Shown piece after piece: positions 1-5,015 of a DNA stretch of 5,015 bases. The translations under genes and the position numbers were made by a program. The DNA is taken from NCBI GenBank assembly GCA_038222915.1, contig JBBRHH010000459.1, positions 1-5,015 of the forward strand, written 5' to 3'. The notes under the pieces were generated by a model. That model was not told the origin of the DNA and made no database searches. It saw only the letters and a list, made by a program, of their open reading frames with translations. Position 1 is the first letter of the stretch; every line of letters begins with the position of its first letter. This DNA comes from JBBRHH01 sp038222915. GTDB taxonomy: Bacteria > Planctomycetota > Phycisphaerae > Tepidisphaerales > Tepidisphaeraceae.

Positions 1-305
1 TGAAGACGAACCTTAAAGGTACGCTCGCCGACAAGCAACCGATCTACGCATTGCAGTTTAAGCGGATCGCAAATGTCGATCGGGCGATAGTCGTCGAGGA
101 CGCAAAGGGTGAACGACTGGTTCTTACCGACTCCGGCTTGACCGAAGAGCCCGCCAGTTGTCATCTTTTGCATCTTTTGCCATCAGCGTTGCATGAGAAC
201 CAGACGATGGTCGTTCGTTTCCGGCATGATCTGGATCGCCGCAAGCTGGAGATCAAGCCGCTCAGTATTGTGACGACAGAAAATGTGGTTCGACTCACGC
301 TCTGA
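1..305 (+). CDS. C-terminal end of a truncated protein, possibly a SWIM zinc-finger protein (YehQ-like)
   Basis: The frame beginning at base 3 is open from the left edge to a TGA at 303-305, giving about 100 residues with no internal stop. The gene therefore starts upstream, and the TTG at 51 is an internal Leu codon rather than a start. No zinc-binding CxC...CxH motif is visible, so the defining SWIM domain, if present, lies outside the window. The assignment rests on two things. First, the last ~25 residues (DLDRRKLEIKPLSIV, then ENVVRLTL) resemble the beta-rich tail of SWIM proteins from these operons, in which a charged 'W-x-G-x-x-L-x-P-L-S' stretch precedes a short hydrophobic end. Second, the gene sits immediately 5' of a HEAT / MoxR / DUF5682 cluster, where SWIM genes often occur. 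The coding frame is certain; the family is a tentative inference. The stop is 31 bp before the next start, consistent with one transcript. Confidence 0.6.
   Translation, partial: KTNLKGTLADKQPIYALQFKRIANVDRAIVVEDAKGERLVLTDSGLTEEPASCHLLHLLPSALHENQTMVVRFRHDLDRRKLEIKPLSIVTTENVVRLTL
162..179. repeat. 9-bp perfect tandem duplication, two copies, in frame
   Basis: CATCTTTTG occurs at 162-170 and again at 171-179. It lies in the reading frame of the left-edge gene and encodes His-Leu-Leu twice (HLLHLL). It looks like a small slippage duplication that keeps the frame. Similarity to a functional motif is not apparent. Confidence 0.75.
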
Positions 306-325
306 ACACTTGAGGCGTTAACTTT

Positions 326-330
326 GGGGA
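326..330 (+). promoter_or_regulatory. weak Shine-Dalgarno-like site for the HEAT-repeat gene
   Basis: GGGGA lies 6 nt upstream of the ATG at 337, in the 31-bp gap after the preceding stop codon. It is an imperfect match to the anti-SD complement but correctly spaced. It supports ATG 337 as the start; a TGAGG at 311-315 is too far upstream to serve. Confidence 0.4.
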
Positions 331-336
331 CCGCTT

Positions 337-2151
337 ATGAGCATTCCTGTTCTGATCGAGGTGTACGACGAGACGCGCCGGCTGGCGATCGCGGGCAGCG
401 CAGTTGCGGCCGGCGATTTTCGCTTGAAGAAGCTTGTGCCGCCTTTGCAGAAATCGGGTGAAAAGGCGCCGGTGTTTGCCAAGGTGGCGCAGGCCGTTCA
501 GGCGGTGGTCGATAGCAACGACAAGACCGCGTCGGCCGCGCTGCTGGATCTGACGATACTCGTCAACGCCATTCTCTATACGCAGGGTGAAACGGGCCTT
601 GCCGGAGAACTGAAGCCACTTGAAACGACGGACCTCGGCGGGCAGGTGACACAGGCCGGTGCACGCGTTCTGAAACCGCTTCTTGAAGCGCTCAGCTCCA
701 CCGGATCTGGCCGGATGGAACTGGTGCGCGATGCGTTTGAGCGCGGCACGTTCAAGGATCTTCGGCTGGCCAAGCCGGCGCTCCATGCGATCGACGATCC
801 GTATCCGGAGATCGGCGACTTCATCGCTGAGAAAATATTGCCGCTCTACGGCAAGGCGATCCTGCCGGAGTTGCGGGCAAAGCTTGACATCAAAGGCCGG
901 GGCGGGCACCTCAATCGTTTGCAACTCATGCATCAGCTTGATCCAGAAGGGTCGCGCGATGTCATTCAATCCACGCTCAACGACGGCTCCAAGGAAATGA
1001 AAGTCGCCGCCATTGAATGTCTGGGCACGGCAACGGAGGACCTCGTCTACCTGATGGATCAGGCCCGGGCCAAGGCACGGGACGTTCGCGCCGCCGCCCT
1101 GCGCGCCCTGGCCGCTGCCGGCGTCAGCACGAAGGATGTGCTTGCGACCTTGAAGAAGGCGATCGACGGCCCTGATCTGGAGTTGATGATCGCGCGTGTC
1201 AGGGAATGTTCGATCCAGGAAATCCAGGACTATGTGCTGCAACAGGCGGAGCAGCAGGCCGCCGATGTTTTGAAACTCAAGGACAAGGCGCAGCAGGCGG
1301 GGGCCATCACCCGGCTTCTGTATCTTGTGTCGTGTCTGGACGAGCGGACTGACGCTAAGGCCGAAGCGTTTCTGCTGGGCTGTTTTGAAAAGGCCGACGC
1401 GTTCACTGCAATCAAATCCGAGCCGTCAGGCACAGATTTCAACGAACTCGTCGCCCAGGTTCTTTCTCAGGGCACGCTGAAAATGCAGAAGCGATTGGTC
1501 GCGGCATATAAAACGCTGGGCGGCGGAATGCTGCCTCCGGCCATCTATGCGGCACGCGCCATCATGGCTCCCGCGGAGTTTCATAAGGAATTCAACACGC
1601 TGCTCATGGGCGTGTCGGAGAAGCGCACTAAGAAGAATAGCGTTGAGCACGACCGCGCCATGGCCTTGCTCGGGGTCCTCTCTTCAACCAGCGATCGAAC
1701 GTATTACCGCCGCTGGATGGGCGTCGATCATCGACAGCGGCCCCGCATCCGAACCTCGGTGCAGGAACTCGATCCGCGCTGGCTCGACGCCGCGATCGAC
1801 GCCGGCGCGGTCGAATTGGTCTGCAAGCTGGCACGCGCTGGGCATGCAGGGGCCAATCAATTTCTGGCCAAACAACTCTCCGATGCCAAAAAGCCACATG
1901 ACACGCACACGCTCCTCCAGACGATGGTACGCATCGGCCATCCAGGTGCGGCCGATGCGTTGATTGACGCGATCAAAGCGCAATCAAAAGAGACCTATCA
2001 CGGCTACGTCAGCTACTGGTACGGAAGGCTGATCCCCGAGCTTCCGAAGAGCGCCCTCCCGAAATTCGAAGATCTGCTCACAACGCTGCCCGAGAAATTG
2101 ATCGACCAGTTGATGGAGTCGGTGTTGGCTCTGAAAAACAAACCGGAATGA
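337..2151 (+). CDS. HEAT-repeat-like alpha-solenoid protein of a MoxR/DUF5682 operon
   Basis: A 604-aa protein that appears almost entirely alpha-helical, with no signal peptide or membrane segment, so probably cytoplasmic. The clearest HEAT-like units are at residues ~206-263: helix pairs of the form 'KEMKVAAIECLG' followed by 'RDVRAAALRALAAAGV', with the characteristic Asp/Arg-x-x-x-Ala-Ala spacing. Weaker helical pairs are seen at ~140-205 (with a 'DPYPEIGDFIAEKILPLYG' turn) and at ~480-550 ('WLDAAIDAGAVELVCKLAR', then 'GHPGAADALIDAIKAQ'). A Gln/Ala/Lys-rich helix lies around 297-322. No catalytic motif was found, so a scaffold or recognition role is inferred: such solenoids usually bind protein or nucleic acid. 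The gene lies 9 bp upstream of the AAA+ gene, which suggests translational coupling and a joint complex. A long antisense frame at 295-1242 is a codon-bias shadow. The function of the individual protein is unknown; the HEAT assignment is fairly secure only for the central units. Confidence 0.9.
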   Translation: MSIPVLIEVYDETRRLAIAGSAVAAGDFRLKKLVPPLQKSGEKAPVFAKVAQAVQAVVDSNDKTASAALLDLTILVNAILYTQGETGLAGELKPLETTDLGGQVTQAGARVLKPLLEALSSTGSGRMELVRDAFERGTFKDLRLAKPALHAIDDPYPEIGDFIAEKILPLYGKAILPELRAKLDIKGRGGHLNRLQLMHQLDPEGSRDVIQSTLNDGSKEMKVAAIECLGTATEDLVYLMDQARAKARDVRAAALRALAAAGVSTKDVLATLKKAIDGPDLELMIARVRECSIQEIQDYVLQQAEQQAADVLKLKDKAQQAGAITRLLYLVSCLDERTDAKAEAFLLGCFEKADAFTAIKSEPSGTDFNELVAQVLSQGTLKMQKRLVAAYKTLGGGMLPPAIYAARAIMAPAEFHKEFNTLLMGVSEKRTKKNSVEHDRAMALLGVLSSTSDRTYYRRWMGVDHRQRPRIRTSVQELDPRWLDAAIDAGAVELVCKLARAGHAGANQFLAKQLSDAKKPHDTHTLLQTMVRIGHPGAADALIDAIKAQSKETYHGYVSYWYGRLIPELPKSALPKFEDLLTTLPEKLIDQLMESVLALKNKPE

Positions 2152-2153
2152 GG
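2150..2153 (+). promoter_or_regulatory. Shine-Dalgarno site that decides the AAA+ gene start
   Basis: GAGG overlaps the TGA stop of the HEAT-repeat gene and sits 7 nt before ATG 2161. The in-frame TTG at 2155 would be only 1 nt from this site, too close for initiation, so ATG 2161 is preferred. The stop/SD overlap points to translational coupling of the two genes. Confidence 0.65.
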
Positions 2154-2160
2154 CTTGGAC

Positions 2161-3291
2161 ATGGCAAAGAAGACCAGTTCCGCAGTCGAAGAAGCGACGC
2201 CCGCGAATAACGGCGACACGCTGCGCGCTCCCGCCGAAATCATGTTCGCCCGCGAGATTGACGCCCTTGCCGCGGCCGATCGATACGAAAAACCGCCCGG
2301 CTGGAAGATGTCGCCCCGCGCCGTCGTCACCTACATCACCGGCGGCACAGTGGGCGACATGACGATCACGCCCAAATACATCGGCCACCAGCGCCTGGTT
2401 GAGATCGCCATCTCCACGCTTGTCACCGACCGCGCCTTGCTCCTTATCGGTGAACCCGGGACGGCCAAATCCTGGCTGTCGGAACATCTGGCGGCCGCCA
2501 TCAACGCCGATTCGACCAAGGTAGTCCAAGGCACGGCCGGCACCACCGAGGAACAGGTGCGCTACACATGGAACTACGCCATGCTGATCGCCCGCGGCCC
2601 AAGCCCGGAGGCGCTCATTCCGAGCGCAATCATGCGCGCAATGGAATCCGGCTCTCTCGCGCGCTTCGAGGAAATCACCCGCTGCGCGTCCGAGGTGCAG
2701 GACGCGATGATTTCCATCCTCTCGGAGAAGACGATCGCTATCCCCGAGCTTAAATCCGAAGTGCCCGCGAAAAAAGGCTTCTCCATCATCGCCACCGCCA
2801 ACACGCGCGACAAAGGCGTGAACGACATGTCGGCCGCATTGAAGCGGCGTTTCAACATCATCGTCCTGCCAACGCCCAAGACCATCGAAAGCGAAATCGA
2901 AATCGTGGCCAAGCGCGTCCGCGAATTGGCGAACAACCTTGGGTTACGGGCAAAGGTTCCAACGGCCGAGGCGATTGAGAAGGTGGTCACCATCTTTCGC
3001 GAGTTGCGCACCGGGCAGACGCTTGATGGCAAGGCGAAGCTCAAGACGCCCAGCGGCGTCCTCTCGACGGCCGAGGCAATCTCCGTGCTCGCCAACAGCA
3101 TGGCGCTGGCGGGGAACTTCGGAACCGGGGAAGTGAGCCCGCATGATCTGGCGTCCGCCCTGCAAGGATCTGTCGTAAAGGATGAGGAAAAGGACCGGGT
3201 GGTCTGGCTGGAATACCTCTCCAACGTCCTGAAGAAAAGGGGGGCTGAGTGGCGGCCTCTCTTCACTGCCTGCACCGAACACAACGAATAG
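2161..3291 (+). CDS. MoxR-family AAA+ ATPase (YehL-like)
   Basis: A 376-aa cytoplasmic AAA+ ATPase, expected to form a ring that uses ATP hydrolysis to remodel or activate partner proteins. Visible motifs: an N-terminal extension (1-65), a pre-Walker 'ITPKYIGHQRLVE' (69-81), Walker A GEPGTAKS (97-104; Ala replaces the second Gly, as is common in MoxR proteins), a Walker B-like segment SLARFEEITR (165-174) with Glu-Glu instead of Asp-Glu, sensor 1 in IIATANTRD (209-217, Asn214), and candidate arginine fingers in LKRRFN (227-232). The lid contains SGVLSTAEAISVL (298-310), where other MoxR proteins usually have the sensor 2 Arg; a Glu (305) is seen instead. The segments GTAGTTEEQVRYTWNYAML (124-142) and RCASEVQDAMISILSEKTIAIPE (in two parts, 174-196) are typical of the YehL-type branch rather than RavA. 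Length fits the family. It follows the HEAT gene by 9 bp and precedes the DUF5682 gene by 28 bp, the arrangement seen in yehL-yehM-like operons. The AAA+ call is secure; the client is unknown. Confidence 0.95.
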   Translation: MAKKTSSAVEEATPANNGDTLRAPAEIMFAREIDALAAADRYEKPPGWKMSPRAVVTYITGGTVGDMTITPKYIGHQRLVEIAISTLVTDRALLLIGEPGTAKSWLSEHLAAAINADSTKVVQGTAGTTEEQVRYTWNYAMLIARGPSPEALIPSAIMRAMESGSLARFEEITRCASEVQDAMISILSEKTIAIPELKSEVPAKKGFSIIATANTRDKGVNDMSAALKRRFNIIVLPTPKTIESEIEIVAKRVRELANNLGLRAKVPTAEAIEKVVTIFRELRTGQTLDGKAKLKTPSGVLSTAEAISVLANSMALAGNFGTGEVSPHDLASALQGSVVKDEEKDRVVWLEYLSNVLKKRGAEWRPLFTACTEHNE

Positions 3292-3319
3292 CCTCCGGAC
3301 TCGAAGCGTCGGTTTTCCC

Positions 3320-5015
3320 ATGAGCAAGCCCTGGCGAACCAATGTGTTTGGCGTGCGGCACCTGTCACCGGCAGGGGCGTGGCATCTCCGCCGATACCTC
3401 GACAAGATCAAGCCTGACCTTGTTTTGATCGAAGGACTGTCCGATGCCAGCGAGCTTATTTCCCACATCACCCGAAAGGGCACCAGGCCGCCCATTGCGC
3501 TACTGGCGTACACCGATTCACTCCCGGTCCGTACGTTGATCTATCCGTTGGCCAAATACAGCCCGGAATTTCAGGCCATGTGCTGGGCCAACGAACACGA
3601 CGCCGCCGTCGAATTTATCGATCTCCCGTCGGACGTGTTCCTTGCGCTCCAAGACATCGAACAGGAATTGCTCGACCGCCGGCGAAAGCTCGCGCCGGAT
3701 GGGACCGCGCCACGGGCAAGCACCGCCGCTACCGAGGAAACGCTTCCGGATGCGGCCGCGATTCCAGATCGCCCGATCAATCTTTACGAGCAATACGCCC
3801 GCCTCTCCGGCGAGCCCGATTACGAAACGTACTGGGAGCGCAATTTTGAGCACAATGTCGACGGTGATTCGTACCGCCTGGCCGCGTACGAGTTTGGCCA
3901 ATCATTGCGCGAACTGGAGCAGTCCGCACCACGCTGGCGCGCCGAAAACCTCGTCCGTGAAGCATACATGCGGCGCAGGATCGAGGCCGCCATCGCAAGC
4001 GGATACGCGCCCGAGAAAATTGTCGCCGTCGTCGGGGCGTTCCACGCACCGGTCCTGACCAGCGAATTCCCCGCAATGACCGACGAAGAGCTGGCCTTGC
4101 TTCGCCGGCGCTCCAGCAAGTTCACGCTGATGCCCTATTCCTACTTCAAACTGTCCTCCCAGTCGGGCTACGGTGCTGGCAACCAGGCCCCGGCCTACTA
4201 TGAACTGCTCTGGGAGGCGCTCGAGCAGGACAATCTCGCGGGGTTGCCGTCACGCTACCTCTCCCTCGTCGCCAGAAACCTGCGCGAGGCCGGCACCCAC
4301 CGCTCCACCGCCGAGGTGATCGAAGGCGTGCGTCTCGCGAACACGCTCTCGGCACTCAAGGACGGCCTCGCCCCCACCCTCCTCGACCTGCGAGACTCTG
4401 CCATCACCCTCATCGGCCACGGCGAACTGTCGGCCGTCAAAGACGCCATCGCCCGAGTCGAGGTCGGAACCGCCATCGGCGAATTGCCCAAGGGCGTCAG
4501 CCAAACTTCCATTCAAGCCGATTTCGAGCGCGAGATGTCGCGCCTGAAGCTCGAAAAATACAAAACGACCTTCAAGCAGGAGCTGTCGCTCGACCTGCGC
4601 GAAAACCGCCAGGCAAAATCCGCCGAGGCCGCATTTCTTGATCTCAATCGCTCATCCTTCTTTCACCGCCTTCGAATCCTTGGCGTCAGCTTCGTCACAC
4701 CGCTGCATTCGTCCCAGCAATCTTCCACCTGGGCCGAGAAATGGGTGCTCCAGTGGAGTCCCGAGAGCGAGATTCAATTGATCGAGGCTGTGCTGCTGGG
4801 AGAAACCGTCGAGCTGGCGACTGCGTACAAGTTCAAGACGATCCTGGAAGCGTGCGAATCGATCGCGCAAGCCGCTGAAGTTGTTCAGAGCGCCTGTCAG
4901 TGCGGAATGATGAAATCGATGGAGGCCGCGCGGCGGCGACTTCAGGAGCTGTCGCTCGACCTGCGCGAAAACCGCCAGGCAAAATCCGCCGAGGCCGCAT
5001 TTCTTGATCTCAATC
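3320..5015 (+). CDS. DUF5682-family protein (YehM-like), 3' truncated; TraB/TIKI/EreA-like hydrolase motifs
   Basis: Open from ATG 3320 to the right edge: 565 complete codons, no stop. Family members usually run to roughly 700-800 aa, so the C-terminus is missing. The N-terminus is diagnostic of DUF5682: VFGVRHLSPAGAWHLR (9-24), then DLVLIEGLSD (33-42), PPIALLAYTD (57-66), PVRTLIYPLAKYSPEFQA (69-86) and VEFIDLPSDV (97-106). Residues ~122-150 are a variable, Ala/Thr/Pro-rich linker. YWERNFE (171-177), REAYMRRRIEAAI (213-225) and IVAVVGAFHAPVL (234-246) resemble the Glu/Arg and 'GxxH' motifs of the TraB / TIKI / erythromycin-esterase-like superfamily; His14, Glu38, Glu173 and His242 are candidate active-site residues. 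The reaction is unknown. No signal peptide is seen. ATG 3320 is the only sensible start (no in-frame ATG, GTG or TTG in the gap after the AAA+ stop), but its SD is poor. The final 24 residues (542-565) copy residues 420-443 exactly, so the extreme end is suspect. The family call is firm; enzymatic activity is inferred. Confidence 0.88.
   Translation, partial: MSKPWRTNVFGVRHLSPAGAWHLRRYLDKIKPDLVLIEGLSDASELISHITRKGTRPPIALLAYTDSLPVRTLIYPLAKYSPEFQAMCWANEHDAAVEFIDLPSDVFLALQDIEQELLDRRRKLAPDGTAPRASTAATEETLPDAAAIPDRPINLYEQYARLSGEPDYETYWERNFEHNVDGDSYRLAAYEFGQSLRELEQSAPRWRAENLVREAYMRRRIEAAIASGYAPEKIVAVVGAFHAPVLTSEFPAMTDEELALLRRRSSKFTLMPYSYFKLSSQSGYGAGNQAPAYYELLWEALEQDNLAGLPSRYLSLVARNLREAGTHRSTAEVIEGVRLANTLSALKDGLAPTLLDLRDSAITLIGHGELSAVKDAIARVEVGTAIGELPKGVSQTSIQADFEREMSRLKLEKYKTTFKQELSLDLRENRQAKSAEAAFLDLNRSSFFHRLRILGVSFVTPLHSSQQSSTWAEKWVLQWSPESEIQLIEAVLLGETVELATAYKFKTILEACESIAQAAEVVQSACQCGMMKSMEAARRRLQELSLDLRENRQAKSAEAAFLDLN
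4577..4649. repeat. 73-bp exact direct repeat, copy 1 (inside DUF5682 gene)
   Basis: This stretch, starting CAGGAGCTGTCGCTCGAC and ending TTGATCTCAATC, recurs without a mismatch at 4943-5015, 366 bp downstream. Because 366 is 122 codons, both copies are in the same frame, encoding residues 420-443 here. The base before the copies differs (G 4576, T 4942), so the left border is exact. The sequence runs on smoothly into plausible family sequence here (SSFFHRLRILGVSFVTP), so this copy is likely the genuine one. Confidence 0.95.
4943..5015. repeat. 73-bp exact direct repeat, copy 2 (ends at window edge)
   Basis: This is identical to 4577-4649 and reaches the last base, so its right border is unknown. 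It follows MKSMEAARRR, a helix that in related proteins appears to lead into 'LQEL' and then different sequence. The copy may therefore be an assembly join made at a short shared word such as CAGGAGCTGTCGCTCGA; the other option is a genuine 366-bp in-frame tandem duplication. Confidence 0.95.

Noticed and set aside
51..305. A complete 84-aa gene starting at TTG 51
   Set aside because: The frame is open all the way to the left edge and there is no SD before TTG 51, so this is the tail of a longer gene.
295..1242. 315-codon open frame on the minus strand opposite the HEAT-repeat gene
   Set aside because: It is antisense to a gene with clear helical repeat structure and correct operon spacing; its translation is rich in Arg, His and Gln with no recognisable motif, as expected for a codon-bias shadow.
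2155..2160. TTG 2155 as the start of the AAA+ protein
   Set aside because: The GAGG at 2150-2153 would be 1 nt from it; ATG 2161 has proper 7-nt spacing.
2574..3368. 264-codon open frame on the minus strand opposite the AAA+ gene
   Set aside because: It covers the conserved AAA+ motifs on the plus strand; the reversed translation has no domain signature and is rich in Ser and Arg.
3518..4125. Several overlapping minus-strand and alternative plus-strand frames across the DUF5682 gene
   Set aside because: All lie within a continuous plus-strand frame with strong family motifs; their Arg/Pro/Ser-rich translations are typical of out-of-frame reading in GC-rich DNA.
4577..5015. CRISPR or transposon-end interpretation of the 73-bp direct repeats
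   Set aside because: There are only two copies, both are protein-coding and in the same frame, there are no regular spacers and no terminal inverted repeats, and the intervening 293 bp is ordinary coding sequence.

Overview
The window is a fully co-directional, moderately GC-rich bacterial segment (GC judged by eye, not counted). It reads as part of one plus-strand operon with very short gaps of 31, 9 and 28 bp. Four coding regions fill almost everything: the 3' end of a gene that may encode a SWIM zinc-finger protein (to 305), a 604-aa HEAT-repeat-like protein (337-2151), a 376-aa MoxR-type AAA+ ATPase (2161-3291), and a DUF5682-family protein that starts at 3320 and is still open at the right edge. 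No RNA gene, IS element, CRISPR array or clear terminator was seen, and there is no gene-free stretch over 300 bp.

The gene set resembles the MoxR AAA+ / DUF5682 / von Willebrand A (vWA) / SWIM module, of which E. coli yehL-yehM-yehP-yehQ is the familiar example; here a HEAT-repeat protein is inserted. The inferred division of labour is as follows. The AAA+ ring supplies ATP-driven remodelling. The HEAT solenoid acts as scaffold or recogniser. The SWIM protein may bind nucleic acid or protein. The DUF5682 protein carries TraB/TIKI/EreA-like histidine and glutamate motifs and could be the catalytic or effector part. A vWA partner is expected but lies outside the window, most likely just downstream. 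Such modules have been proposed as NTP-dependent conflict or stress systems, but their biochemical activity is not established.

The right edge is odd. The last 73 bases (4943-5015) are an exact, in-frame copy of 4577-4649, inside the same gene. Because the repeat runs to the very last base, it may be an assembly artefact (a contig looping back into itself) rather than a biological duplication. The end of the DUF5682 protein, from about residue 542, should be treated as unreliable.

Taxonomy cannot be fixed from the sequence. Base composition, codon use and gene content suit a Gram-negative lineage such as Pseudomonadota or Planctomycetota, but this is a weak inference.
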